From contig JBOEGT010000008.1 of assembly GCA_050633585.1 (NCBI GenBank), positions 1 to 64,000 of the forward strand: 64,000 bases of DNA, in the 5' to 3' direction. The position numbers were made by a program, and so were the translations under genes. Every line of letters starts with the position of its first letter. The stretch's first letter is position 1. Below are positions 26,992-36,884 of this stretch, one piece after another. The notes under the pieces were generated by a model that worked only from the letters and a program-made list of their open reading frames with translations, made no database searches and was not told where the DNA came from. This DNA comes from CALKZN01 sp050633585. Its GTDB lineage: Bacteria > Pseudomonadota > Gammaproteobacteria > Arenicellales > Arenicellaceae.

Positions 26992-28071
26992 ATGATTAAA
27001 GCATCACAACTTTTACATGACTTTTCAGACCTACTTCAAGGAAGCATCGACGAAGATATTGTATGCACAGGAATTGGTTCTCCCAATTGCTTCACACACG
27101 GCAATGTGATTGTATGCAACAATGAACAAGCCTTAATCAGCGTGGCCGACAACTCAGAAACTAAGCCTAGCTTAATCATTACCAGTAGTGATTTCGTTGA
27201 AGCAGGAAAAGTACCCGCAAATATACCGATATTGACATCTCATAACACTCGATTAGCGCATGCCTTAATCAAGCAGCGATTAAACGATTATGACAACACG
27301 GACTCTGAATGGGATAGGATTCATTCCAGCGCAACTATTCACCCTAGCGCCAAGATAGCCAGCTCTTGCCGGATAGGTCCACATGTGGTGATCGGTGCTA
27401 ATGTCATTATCGGAGAACACTCGATTGTCCGTAGCAATAGTGTTATTGAGCATGATAGCGTCATTGGAAAAAACAGCTGCATCAATAGCCTTGTCAACGT
27501 TGGTTACGGCAGCAAGATTGGCGATCGCGTGATTGTGCGCTCTGGTGTCGCTATTGGTAATGAAGGTTTTGGCTGGGCCCCTGATGACGACAATCATTAT
27601 CATCGAGTACCGCATACAGGCTATGTTGAAATTCATGACGATGTTCAAATTGGGGCAAATAGCAACATCGACCGAGGCACCTACGGCCCAACAGTCATTA
27701 AACGCGGCGCAAAAATTGATGCCTTATGCCATGTTGCTCATAACGTCGTGATTGGTGAAGATTGCATCTTGGTTTCTCAATCCGGCGTTGCAGGCTCATC
27801 AACCCTTGGTAGCCGCGTCATTGTTTCAGGGCAAACAGGAATTTTAGATCACATCACTATTGCGGATGACGTCACCCTTGTGCATCGCGCAGGCGTCACA
27901 GCAGATATTACCGAAAAAGGCATGTGGGCAGGCAAGCCTCACAAACCACTGAAAGAGTATGTCAAACAACTGAACAGCCACAAACGACTTGAAAAAAAGC
28001 TAGCACAATTAGAACAACGCATTGCACAACAAGAGAAAGCGGCCCAAACATCACAAGATCCTGAATCATAA
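26992..28071 (+). CDS. LpxD-like UDP-sugar N-acyltransferase
   Basis: 359 residues with the LpxD layout: an N-terminal nucleotide-binding-like region (about 1-100), a left-handed beta-helix of hexapeptide repeats (about 112-310; IHPSAKIASSCRIGPHVVIG) and a C-terminal helix (about 315-350). The catalytic His of LpxD is conserved in HVAHNVVIGE (H250). LpxD adds the N-linked 3-hydroxyacyl chain in lipid A synthesis. This gene is not in the usual bamA-skp-lpxD-fabZ-lpxA cluster, so it may be a second LpxD or an enzyme for another acyl-sugar. Confidence 0.82.
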   Translation: MIKASQLLHDFSDLLQGSIDEDIVCTGIGSPNCFTHGNVIVCNNEQALISVADNSETKPSLIITSSDFVEAGKVPANIPILTSHNTRLAHALIKQRLNDYDNTDSEWDRIHSSATIHPSAKIASSCRIGPHVVIGANVIIGEHSIVRSNSVIEHDSVIGKNSCINSLVNVGYGSKIGDRVIVRSGVAIGNEGFGWAPDDDNHYHRVPHTGYVEIHDDVQIGANSNIDRGTYGPTVIKRGAKIDALCHVAHNVVIGEDCILVSQSGVAGSSTLGSRVIVSGQTGILDHITIADDVTLVHRAGVTADITEKGMWAGKPHKPLKEYVKQLNSHKRLEKKLAQLEQRIAQQEKAAQTSQDPES

Positions 28072-28091
28072 GGTTCGCAGCTTACATAGAC

Positions 28092-28760
28092 ATGAGTGAC
28101 TCTCCTAAAAAATCTTTTTTAGTCAACATTGCACCTTATATATATAAATATCTCATGCTGCTGATTACCAGCACCTGCAAACTAAAAGTGCATGGCAAAG
28201 AGCATATAGAAGCAATTCATAAAGACAATAAATCGTGGATATACAGCATTTGGCACAACAATGTATTAATTAGCCCTTGGGCCTTACGAAAACAAAACGT
28301 CACTGTCATGGTAAGTGAGAGCAAAGACGGAGAAATTATCTCTCGTAGCGTTCATTTGTTTGGCAATACGACTGTTAGAGGCTCTACCTCTAGAGGCTCC
28401 GCAAAAGCCACCCGACAAGCACTAAAAACCTTGAAAAAGAACAACCCTGTTGCCATTACTCCTGATGGTCCAAGAGGCCCAAAGTATGAATTGCAAGAAG
28501 GTGTGCTTTTTTTAGCTGCCATATCCAAAACAGCCATTATTCCTTTCCACAGTGAATGCAGCAAACAATGGGAGTTTAATAGCTGGGATAAACTCAAACT
28601 CCCTAAGCCCTTTTCAACAATTCATCTGTGCTTTGGACCTGCTATTGATATTGATCGAGACACACTGGATTCAAACATAGATCAGCTAAGGCAGTTTGTT
28701 GAGGAGCGGATGATGGATAATGTACAATTTGCAATACAAGCAGCCCGACCTCAACATTAA
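28092..28760 (+). CDS. DUF374-type lysophospholipid acyltransferase family protein
   Basis: 222 residues. DUF374-family hallmarks are the N-terminal IYSIWHNN region and ITPDGPRGPKYELQEG in the middle. Such proteins resemble glycerol-phosphate or lipid A acyltransferases; biochemical roles are poorly known. It starts 20 bases after the LpxD-like gene in the same direction, which suggests a joint role in acylating an envelope lipid. N-terminal hydrophobic stretch suggests membrane association. Confidence 0.83.
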   Translation: MSDSPKKSFLVNIAPYIYKYLMLLITSTCKLKVHGKEHIEAIHKDNKSWIYSIWHNNVLISPWALRKQNVTVMVSESKDGEIISRSVHLFGNTTVRGSTSRGSAKATRQALKTLKKNNPVAITPDGPRGPKYELQEGVLFLAAISKTAIIPFHSECSKQWEFNSWDKLKLPKPFSTIHLCFGPAIDIDRDTLDSNIDQLRQFVEERMMDNVQFAIQAARPQH

Positions 28761-28779
28761 GTGCGTTACCGAGTGCGCA

Positions 28780-29646
28780 TTAACTTCGAATCAACGTACC
28801 CACGCCAGAATCAGTCATGACTTCCAGCAACAAGGCATGATCAACCCGTCCATCGATAATATGTGCCGTTTTAACACCTTCATTTACCGCTGTTAAAGCA
28901 CATTCAACCTTCGGCATCATGCCGCCAACAATCGTGCCATCACTAATCAAACTAGCGACTTGATTTCCATCTAAACCAGTGAGCAGTTCTTTTTCTTTAT
29001 TCAGAACGCCTGGTGTATTTGTCATCAAAATCAGCTTTTCAGCGTGAAGTTCTGCTGCAATAGCCCCTGCCACAGAATCGGCATTGATATTATATGTCTC
29101 ACCATTCAAACCAACGCCTATTGGCGCAATCACTGGGATAAAATTATCTTGCTCCAAATGCCTCACTAAAGCGGGGTTTACTTTGTCAACTTTGCCGACA
29201 AATCCAATATCTTGCTTAGAAGAAAGCTTACTTGCTTGCACCAAATTACCATCTTTCCCAGTCAAGCCGACAGCCTTACCACCATGGGAATTAATCAGGC
29301 TAACAATTTCTTTATTCACGGCCCCTCCCAGCACCATCTCAACGACATTGACCGTTTCTTGGGTTGTCACACGCAAGCCGTCGACAAAATTTGATTCAAT
29401 CCCCAGCTGTTCAAGTGTCGAACTAATTTGTGGCCCTCCTCCATGAACAACCACCGGATTCATTCCTACCAGCTTCAACAATACGACGTCCCGCGCAAAA
29501 CTACTTTTAAGGTCATCATCAACCATCGCGTTGCCGCCATATTTAATCACGATTGTTTTACCATGAAACTGCTTAATGTAAGGCAGCGCTTCAATCAGAA
29601 TTTTAGCCGTTTGCTGCGATGCGTCTTGAGGTGACGATTGAGTCAT
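28780..29646 (-). CDS. argB: Acetylglutamate kinase
   Basis: 288 residues of the amino-acid-kinase fold. Phosphorylates N-acetylglutamate in arginine synthesis. Family motifs: VIKYGGNAMVDD, VVHGGGPQIS and the C-terminal GTIVGGMMPKVECA. Converges with the DUF374 gene at its 3' end; no other arg gene is in the window. Confidence 0.97.
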   Translation of the reverse strand: MTQSSPQDASQQTAKILIEALPYIKQFHGKTIVIKYGGNAMVDDDLKSSFARDVVLLKLVGMNPVVVHGGGPQISSTLEQLGIESNFVDGLRVTTQETVNVVEMVLGGAVNKEIVSLINSHGGKAVGLTGKDGNLVQASKLSSKQDIGFVGKVDKVNPALVRHLEQDNFIPVIAPIGVGLNGETYNINADSVAGAIAAELHAEKLILMTNTPGVLNKEKELLTGLDGNQVASLISDGTIVGGMMPKVECALTAVNEGVKTAHIIDGRVDHALLLEVMTDSGVGTLIRS

Positions 29647-29780
29647 GTTTTTCGCCTTCTATTGTGTATTCACGTTAATTAAATTAATGTAGTGTTAAAG
29701 TTTATCACTGGAGCTTGTTGATACTTCATTTGACAACAAAGCCATCATAAACGAATGGATTATCCCATGAAATTGATCGG

Positions 29781-29825
29781 TTGCAAAAAGAGACACTCTG
29801 AAACAATTTGATACGCTTTTTGCAA
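29781..29825. repeat. 10-bp perfect inverted repeat upstream of the efflux operon
   Basis: TTGCAAAAAG at 29781-29790 and CTTTTTGCAA at 29816-29825, 25-base loop, in the 241-base divergent region between argB and the outer-membrane efflux gene; its right arm ends 62 bases before that ATG. A regulator operator or an mRNA leader hairpin is plausible; no regulator gene is adjacent. Confidence 0.45.
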
Positions 29826-29887
29826 AAAAATCAGAGACAATAACCCCTTCAAGAGTCCTACATAGACTACCAATAGAATTATCTGTC

Positions 29888-31348
29888 ATGAAACTGAAAA
29901 CGCTTAGCTTAACTTGCCTACTAATGACTTTAAGCGCATGCCAAAGCATTGAAAAGAATGTATCTGTTGATTCGGCATTGAATACCTTGAACCTCCAACA
30001 GGAAACATGGGCTGCACAAACCAACACATCTGACTTTACTAATAATGGCTGGCTAACAAATTTAAAAGACCCCCGCCTTGAAAAATATGTAGCCATCGCA
30101 CTTAAAAATAACTTTAGCCTACAAGCCAACCAAGCACAGCTTTCGGCACAACTACAAAATGCTCGAATTAGCGCTGCTCGATTATTTCCTAGTGTTGATT
30201 TTACGCTTCGTCAGAGCAAAACAGAAACTGAAAACACCACAAATAATAGCACCAATAACGATATTATTAGCAACACCAATTACGACGGAAACGTTAATAT
30301 TTCTTGGGAAATAGATGTATGGCAACGCTTAACTGCACAAAAAAAAGCAGACGCCAAGACAGTTCAAGCAACCGCCGCCGACTTTGAAGCCGCTCGCCTC
30401 TCCTTAGTTGCTTCTGTTGCGCGAGCATGGTTTAACCTCAACAGCCTAAAACTGCGTATTGACCTGGCGAATAGCCGCCTAGACTCCATCAAAGAATCAT
30501 TAGAAATTGTTGAAGAGCAATATTTAAACGGCTCTCAGTCTGCCCTCAATGTTTACTTAAATCGTGCAGACCACATAACACAACAAGCCACGATTTTTGA
30601 ACTAAATAACAGCTTGCAATCCGCAATCAGAGATTTCCAAATACTGTTAGGAGAGTATCCTAACCTTGACATTTCATTTACCGCAGCACTGCCAACACTT
30701 GAAGAACCGGTTCCCGCAGGGCTACCAGCAGAACTCGTCATGAGACGGCCTGATGTATTAGCTGACTTGTATGAATGGCAATCATCCGCATACGATGCGA
30801 AGGCTGCTCAGCGCGCACGCTACCCTTCATTTTCGTTGACAGCATCATACGGTGCCAGCAGTAATTCATTAAGCACACTCGATGAAAAAACACTCTTATT
30901 CAACTTGATCAACAACTTAAGCGTTCCTTTATTTAAAGGAGGCCAACTTAAGGCTCAAGCAGAAGCAGCTGAACTATTACAAGATGCGAGCTTCAAACTT
31001 TACCTTGCCACATTACTGAGAAGCTTCAATGAGGTTGAAACCGCATTATCCACAGAAACTTCATTAAAATCGCGTTTAGCGTTAACCCAAAAAGCATCGA
31101 CACTTTCCGAGTCTGGCTATGAACTTGCCTTGGAACAATACACCTCTGGCATCTCAGATTATCAAAATATATTAGAATCCAGACGCCGCTGGTTTGATGC
31201 TCAAACGCTAGTCATTAATTTACAAAACTCCCTGCTACAAAATAGGGTTTCCTTAAATTTGGCACTCGGCGGTGACTTCGACACATCTGAAAATGCACTT
31301 CAATCCACCCCAATTATTCATGCTGATAGCCGTAAAACGCTTAAGTAA
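29888..31348 (+). CDS. NodT-type outer membrane efflux lipoprotein (TolC family)
   Basis: 486 residues. Signal peptide with lipobox LMTLSAC (C19), then two tandem OEP repeats (about 60-250 and 270-460). Repeat motifs such as LPAELVMRRPDVLAD are typical of NodT/OprM channels. It forms the trimeric outer-membrane duct of the RND pump encoded by the next two genes. Confidence 0.93.
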   Translation: MKLKTLSLTCLLMTLSACQSIEKNVSVDSALNTLNLQQETWAAQTNTSDFTNNGWLTNLKDPRLEKYVAIALKNNFSLQANQAQLSAQLQNARISAARLFPSVDFTLRQSKTETENTTNNSTNNDIISNTNYDGNVNISWEIDVWQRLTAQKKADAKTVQATAADFEAARLSLVASVARAWFNLNSLKLRIDLANSRLDSIKESLEIVEEQYLNGSQSALNVYLNRADHITQQATIFELNNSLQSAIRDFQILLGEYPNLDISFTAALPTLEEPVPAGLPAELVMRRPDVLADLYEWQSSAYDAKAAQRARYPSFSLTASYGASSNSLSTLDEKTLLFNLINNLSVPLFKGGQLKAQAEAAELLQDASFKLYLATLLRSFNEVETALSTETSLKSRLALTQKASTLSESGYELALEQYTSGISDYQNILESRRRWFDAQTLVINLQNSLLQNRVSLNLALGGDFDTSENALQSTPIIHADSRKTLK

Positions 31349-31375
31349 TAACATTCTTCATTTTGTAGATACGCT

Positions 31376-32614
31376 ATGGAACACAATCAAACGAATCACT
31401 CAAACAGCCAAACAGCCATTGATTCACAGACAGAATATGAAGGCTTGTCATTTGAAAAAACAGCCATTGTTATACTAATACTTGCTGTGATAACTTCAGG
31501 CATTGTCTGGTATTTAAAAGCCAATAAACCTGAAGCTAAAAAATCTGGCCCCAAACAAAGTGTCGTTTTTGTTAATGCGAGCAAGCCTGACATTAGAGAC
31601 TATATTGTCTCCATTTCGAGCAATGGCAGTGCCGCTGCAAAAACTAACAGCACTTTAGTTGCTCAAGTATCCGGTGAAATCACCAGCATTTCAGAACAGT
31701 TCTCGAATGGATCCAGCTTTAGCAAAGGCGACCTTCTACTCACGATTGATCAACGTAACTTTAACGCAGCAGTAAGCAGCGCCAGCGCAAATTTATCACA
31801 AGCCGAATCAAATCTTGAGACAGAACAAGCATTAGCGGCTCAAGCAAAAAAAGACTGGGAGCGCCTTGGATATGATGGCGAACCCAATGCGAGAGTTTTA
31901 CGCAAACCACAACTTGATGCCGCTACAGCACAATTCAAAGCCGCTAAAGCGGCATATAGCAAAGCCCGTTTAGACTTGTCTCGCACTCGCATCCGCGCAC
32001 CCTATCATGGCAATGTCATTGAGCGCAGTGTAGGCCTTGGTCAATTTGTGACACTCGGGACACCCCTTGGCAATATTTTTTCCAATGACGGTTTAGAAAT
32101 CCTACTTCCCGTCAACCAAGAAGAATATGCACAACTTGATTTTTCAAGCAAGCCCAAGGTCATTCTTCATACGGAGCTTGCGGGGACTCAACATGAATGG
32201 TCGGCAACAGTGGTTCGTGCCGATCGAGCCTTTAACACCGCAACTCGCCAATTAAACGTGGTGGCTGAAGTAGACAATGTCATTAGCAACAATGGCCTAG
32301 AACTCAAAGTTGGCCAATACATTAACGCAAATATTAATGGACAAACCCTCTCACAAGCAAGCGTCATCCCCAATAGTGCTGTTCGTGAAGGTAGTTATGT
32401 TTTCATCTTTGATGAAGGGATATTACGTCGTAAAAATATCAGCATTATTTGGCAAGATGATGACGTGACGATTGTGAATAATCTTGACGCCGAAGATTTA
32501 GTGGTCACCACTAGTCTTGGCGGAGCGGTCAGTGGTTCAAAAGCAAAACTTATCGGTGACACTAAAAAAAACACCCCTAAAAGCGACTCACTCACGCCTT
32601 CAGCACCTCAATAA
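31376..32614 (+). CDS. RND efflux periplasmic adaptor subunit
   Basis: 412 residues: short cytoplasmic start, one membrane segment (about 28-45, AIVILILAVITSGIVWYL), then HlyD-type lipoyl, alpha-hairpin and beta-barrel domains (TRIRAPYHGNVIERSVGLGQ). It links the inner-membrane permease with the outer-membrane channel. It starts 27 bases after the channel gene. It is the only adaptor gene for two permeases. Confidence 0.93.
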   Translation: MEHNQTNHSNSQTAIDSQTEYEGLSFEKTAIVILILAVITSGIVWYLKANKPEAKKSGPKQSVVFVNASKPDIRDYIVSISSNGSAAAKTNSTLVAQVSGEITSISEQFSNGSSFSKGDLLLTIDQRNFNAAVSSASANLSQAESNLETEQALAAQAKKDWERLGYDGEPNARVLRKPQLDAATAQFKAAKAAYSKARLDLSRTRIRAPYHGNVIERSVGLGQFVTLGTPLGNIFSNDGLEILLPVNQEEYAQLDFSSKPKVILHTELAGTQHEWSATVVRADRAFNTATRQLNVVAEVDNVISNNGLELKVGQYINANINGQTLSQASVIPNSAVREGSYVFIFDEGILRRKNISIIWQDDDVTIVNNLDAEDLVVTTSLGGAVSGSKAKLIGDTKKNTPKSDSLTPSAPQ

Positions 32615-32629
32615 GACACATTTAATATT

Positions 32630-35600
32630 ATGATTCGTTGGTTCGCACATAACACCGTTGCCGCTAATTTATTGATGGCTTTCATTTTGATTGGCGGGGT
32701 ATTAACACTCGTATTCAATCGTATTCCTTTGGAAGTTTTTCCCGAGTTTGAACTGGATCAGGTGAATATTTCAACCACCTTGCGAGGTGCGACTCCCGCG
32801 TCGGTCGAAGAAGGCATTACCATTCGCATCGAAGAAGCTATTTTTGATTTAGAAGGCATTAAAAAACTATCTTCTCGTTCTCAAGAAGGCCGTTCAATCA
32901 TCCAAGTCGAAGTTGAAAAAGGGTTTGATAGCCGAGAATTGCTCAACGAAATAAAACTTCGAGTTGATAGCATTTCAACCCTACCAACGGATGCAGAAAG
33001 CCCTGTGATTAGCATCCCAGCTCGCGTTAGAGAAGTGATTAGCGTTGTCATTTCTGGCGATTTACCCGAAGCTGAATTGCGTCAACTAGGCGAATTTCAC
33101 CGTGACAAAATGCTAGCCTTAAAGGGCATTAGTAAAATTGATTTTGATAGCGCCCGCAACTATGAAATTACGATTCAACTAGATCCTGAGCAACTTGATG
33201 CGTTAGGGTTAACGTTCGATGATATATCTCGGTCCATCAACCAAAGTTCACTCGATTTATCGGCCGGTAACATTAAAAGCCAACAAGGAGAAATTTTAGT
33301 CCGCACCAATGCGCAAGCCTATTCACTTGCCGAATACGCTAGCATACCAATACTCACCAGAAATAATGGCACAACCATTTTATTAGGCGATATAGCCGTC
33401 ATCAATGACGGGTTTGATGAAGATAAAAATAGCAAATTATATAATGGCAAACCTGCGACTATTTTAGATGTCTATCGGACAGGCGATCAAAGTTCAATTA
33501 CACTTGCCAACGAAATAAAGCAATATATTACCGAACAACAAACACGCCTACCCAATGGCGTCAGTATGTCATACTGGCGTGACCGCTCAAAGGTCGTGAA
33601 AGGCCGATTGAACACCTTACAAAAAAGCGCCTGGCAAGGTGGTCTACTCGTCATACTGCTTCTCACACTTTTTTTGCGGCCATCGGTAGCAATCTGGGTA
33701 TCATTAGGCATTCTGATTTCATTTATGGGCACCATTCTATTGATGCCATCCTTAGGGGTGACGCTCAATGTGGTGAGCATGTTTGCCTTTATACTCGCAC
33801 TTGGCATAGTGGTGGATGACGCCATCGTCACCGGCGAAAACGTCTATCGTCATATGCGAATGGGCAAGGACTCACTGACTGCAGCCATCGAAGGCACTTA
33901 TGAAGTGGCGACACCCGTCACATTTGGCGTGCTAACAACGATTGTCGCTTTCACGCCATTGCTATTAATAGAAGGGAACAGAGGCACTATCTTTGCACAG
34001 ATACCTGCTATTGTGATTCCGGTTTTATTATTCTCTCTGGTCGAATCCAAGCTTATTTTACCGGCACACTTAAGACACGTAAAACCGCTGGATAAACCTA
34101 GCAATAATATACTTAGCCGAGTTCAACAAAGTATTTCGTTAGGCCTAGAAAAAGGCATTACTCAGTATTATCGACCATTGCTAGCCATCGCAATCTACAA
34201 TAAAACTGTGACTCTCTTTATCACAATAATAACTTGTTTCATTATTGGCGTTTATGTTTCCTCGGGTTGGTTAAAATTCTCTTTCTTCCCTCGCATTGAA
34301 AGTGAAATCATCTCCTCTTCACTAACCATGCCATCTCCTACCCCTTTTGAAATCACTGATACACACATCAGACACATTGCTGATAAAGCTCGCGCATTAC
34401 AGGAAAAGTATCGCGATGAAGATACAGGCGTGAGCGTGATTCAAAATATATTATCGACATCTGGAGGACGAGGTAGCACATTAGGCAGCAATGTTGGCCG
34501 AGTTTCGTTTGAAATCCAACCACCAGAAGAGCGCACACTTGATATTTCTTCAAGTACACTCTCCAGAGAGTGGCGAGGCATGATTGGCCAGATACCCGGC
34601 TCCGAACAACTCAGTTTTCGCGCCTCTTTCGGCCGATCAGGTGAGCCAATTGATGTGCAACTTAGCGGTTCAAAACTCATAGAAATACGCCAGCTAGGCA
34701 ACGACATTAAGTCCTTATTAAACACTTATGATGGCTTATTTGATATCCAAGATAATCTGTCAGGTGGGAAAGATGAGTTTCAATTAACACTGAAGCCTTC
34801 AGCCTATAACCTTGGTGTAAGCCTACGTGAAATTGGCACTCAAACAAGACACGCTCTCTACGGACTAGAAACTCAACGCATCCAGCGAGGCCGCGATGAA
34901 ATCAGTGTCATGCTTAAAACTCCCCTCAAAAATCGCTCTTCACTAGAAAATCTTTATAATTTGCCTATTCGTATCGGCAATGGCGAAACAGTCGCACTCT
35001 CTCAGATTGCTACCATCACATCCGGAACAAGTCCTTCGGCGCTGTACAGAATTAATCGCTTCACGACCATGAATGTCACCAGTGATGCTGAGCCCGGTAC
35101 TGACTTAGAGGCGATTAAACTTGACTTACAAGAAAAGTTAGATGAGCTGATTATTTCATATCCCGCTATTTCCTATGAAATGGAAGGCGAAGCAAAAGAG
35201 CAAAAAGAGTCATTCGGCAGCTTGTTTTCCGGCATGTTTGCCGTATTCATGGCCATCTATATATTGCTTGCCATTCCTTTTAAGTCCTATGGACAACCGT
35301 TGATTGTGATGTCTATTATTCCCGTTGGTGCCGTAGGTGCATTTTTGGGGCACATATTAGTGGGAGAAAACTTGTCTATCATGAGCTATATGGGAATGTT
35401 AGCGCTGATAGGCGTTGTGATTAATGATAGCTTGGTGCTGGTGGATTACATCAACAAAGAACGCCTCAGAGGAACGGAGTTAATGCAAGCGGTACTCAGT
35501 GCCGGTGAGAAACGCTTTCGCCCTGTTCTACTGACCTCTTTAACCACTTTTGCTGGCTTAACACCACTATTATTAGAGAAAAGCACTCAAGCAAAGTTTT

Positions 35601-35749
35601 TACAACCCATGGCAATTTCTTTAGGCTTTGGCATTATTTTCGCCACAATGATCACACTCTTGGTTGTGCCAGTAAATTATTTGGTATTTGAGAAAATTAA
35701 AGACTTATTGAAAAAAGTTTTCCTAAAGCGCGTTGCCCAGAAAATTTAA
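32630..35749 (+). CDS. RND efflux permease 1
   Basis: 1039 residues, full length for an AcrB-type pump with 12 membrane segments and two large periplasmic loops. Opening segment IRWFAHNTVAANLLMAF. The proton-relay Asp pair is present in LGIVVDDAIVTGEN (TM4), but the position of AcrB K940 is Asn in IGVVINDSLVLVDYIN (TM10). Substrate cannot be told from the sequence. It is 15 bases after the adaptor gene. Confidence 0.95.
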   Translation: MIRWFAHNTVAANLLMAFILIGGVLTLVFNRIPLEVFPEFELDQVNISTTLRGATPASVEEGITIRIEEAIFDLEGIKKLSSRSQEGRSIIQVEVEKGFDSRELLNEIKLRVDSISTLPTDAESPVISIPARVREVISVVISGDLPEAELRQLGEFHRDKMLALKGISKIDFDSARNYEITIQLDPEQLDALGLTFDDISRSINQSSLDLSAGNIKSQQGEILVRTNAQAYSLAEYASIPILTRNNGTTILLGDIAVINDGFDEDKNSKLYNGKPATILDVYRTGDQSSITLANEIKQYITEQQTRLPNGVSMSYWRDRSKVVKGRLNTLQKSAWQGGLLVILLLTLFLRPSVAIWVSLGILISFMGTILLMPSLGVTLNVVSMFAFILALGIVVDDAIVTGENVYRHMRMGKDSLTAAIEGTYEVATPVTFGVLTTIVAFTPLLLIEGNRGTIFAQIPAIVIPVLLFSLVESKLILPAHLRHVKPLDKPSNNILSRVQQSISLGLEKGITQYYRPLLAIAIYNKTVTLFITIITCFIIGVYVSSGWLKFSFFPRIESEIISSSLTMPSPTPFEITDTHIRHIADKARALQEKYRDEDTGVSVIQNILSTSGGRGSTLGSNVGRVSFEIQPPEERTLDISSSTLSREWRGMIGQIPGSEQLSFRASFGRSGEPIDVQLSGSKLIEIRQLGNDIKSLLNTYDGLFDIQDNLSGGKDEFQLTLKPSAYNLGVSLREIGTQTRHALYGLETQRIQRGRDEISVMLKTPLKNRSSLENLYNLPIRIGNGETVALSQIATITSGTSPSALYRINRFTTMNVTSDAEPGTDLEAIKLDLQEKLDELIISYPAISYEMEGEAKEQKESFGSLFSGMFAVFMAIYILLAIPFKSYGQPLIVMSIIPVGAVGAFLGHILVGENLSIMSYMGMLALIGVVINDSLVLVDYINKERLRGTELMQAVLSAGEKRFRPVLLTSLTTFAGLTPLLLEKSTQAKFLQPMAISLGFGIIFATMITLLVVPVNYLVFEKIKDLLKKVFLKRVAQKI

Positions 35750-35830
35750 GCAACGAGTTTTTATAACACGTCTTGAGACAACGACGCTTTAAGAAAAAAA
35801 TAACAAACCGTTAAAATGGAGTCCTTATCC

Positions 35831-36703
35831 TTAACAGGCTTGTTCAGTATTTCGTTCAGGTACGACACAATCTAGAATTTTGTAAACAACTAGCTCGCCA
35901 TAAAGGCTGTGTGTTTCAATACAGGGCTTGGTGATAAATTCAACCCCATCAAGGTCGGCATGCTCTAAGACCTTGCGTTTGACTGTCTCATCCCAGACTA
36001 TCTGATAAATTTCATCCTCAGAAACAACAACGCCTCGTTGTCTTGAGAAAAACAAATTATCTAAACGGCCCTTAAAATTTGCCACCGCCACTAAATCTGA
36101 TTTGCGTTGACCAAGCACAATAAAATCATCCGGATTACATACAAATGGTCGGCTCAAACCTTCAAACTCAAACGTATTAATATTGTCATCATCGACCAAG
36201 CCCAAGATTGTATCTGCTGCATCCTTCGTCATTTGGGCCGCCCATAACACCTTGGGGTGACTCAGTAAAATATTACCTTGCTCCGTTTTAACGACACTTC
36301 GATTTACTTTTATCTGTGTCGTATTCAGGAGAATTTTAATGGCTTGCCCCGCATTCTTAGCTTCAGCAACATAACGGCGAAGCAGCATAGCACTATAAAA
36401 TAATCGGGCAATATCATCTGAAAAACTTTTTGATTGAGCACCAAAACCATCAATGCCAAACCCTGAAAAGAAATCACGCTCAAAATTAATACCAATCTCC
36501 AAAACACCCTGATTGATAGTCGGCTTAGTCACCACTTTGTCTTTAAGCTCACCCGCCAGCTCATTACGACCTAATTGGATAGCAATTAATTGCTGAATGA
36601 TTAAGCCAATGTTCTCGTTTAAAAGGCGCATTGCCTTTAAGTTGTAGACATTGCCTTTAAAAGCGTTGCCAAAAAAACGTGCTTTAATATCATATGTTTT
36701 CAT
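35831..36703 (-). CDS. Unknown protein encoded between two RND permeases
   Basis: 290 residues with a very strong RBS (AAAAGGGGG, 6 bases before the ATG). I recognise no family with confidence. No signal peptide or membrane segment is seen, so a cytoplasmic protein is likely. The N-terminal ~120 residues look helical with a hydrophobic middle (IGLIIQQLIAIQLG); the C-terminal ~90 residues look beta-rich (LSRPFVCNPDDFIVLGQRKS). It is transcribed against the flanking permeases. An inserted accessory gene is plausible; a regulator or adaptor of the pumps cannot be excluded. Confidence 0.8.
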   Translation of the reverse strand: MKTYDIKARFFGNAFKGNVYNLKAMRLLNENIGLIIQQLIAIQLGRNELAGELKDKVVTKPTINQGVLEIGINFERDFFSGFGIDGFGAQSKSFSDDIARLFYSAMLLRRYVAEAKNAGQAIKILLNTTQIKVNRSVVKTEQGNILLSHPKVLWAAQMTKDAADTILGLVDDDNINTFEFEGLSRPFVCNPDDFIVLGQRKSDLVAVANFKGRLDNLFFSRQRGVVVSEDEIYQIVWDETVKRKVLEHADLDGVEFITKPCIETHSLYGELVVYKILDCVVPERNTEQAC

Positions 36704-36884
36704 TTAATTCCCCCTTTTGCCAACTACGCAAAAAATTTCAAGACCAAATGATTACTGCGCACATTAAGTATAGTTAACTTTGACATGAACAACTGTAAAC
36801 TAGTGTCAAGTTTCACAAACATTAGCAAACCCAAGTGAAATCGATGTCATTGACCCGCCAAAATTCACTGATACACTCCACACT

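Noticed and set aside
36704..36884. Sigma-70 promoter with TTGACA at 36780 for RND permease 2
   Set aside because: The -35 is perfect but no acceptable -10 lies 16-18 bases downstream (only TAGTGT at 15); left unannotated.
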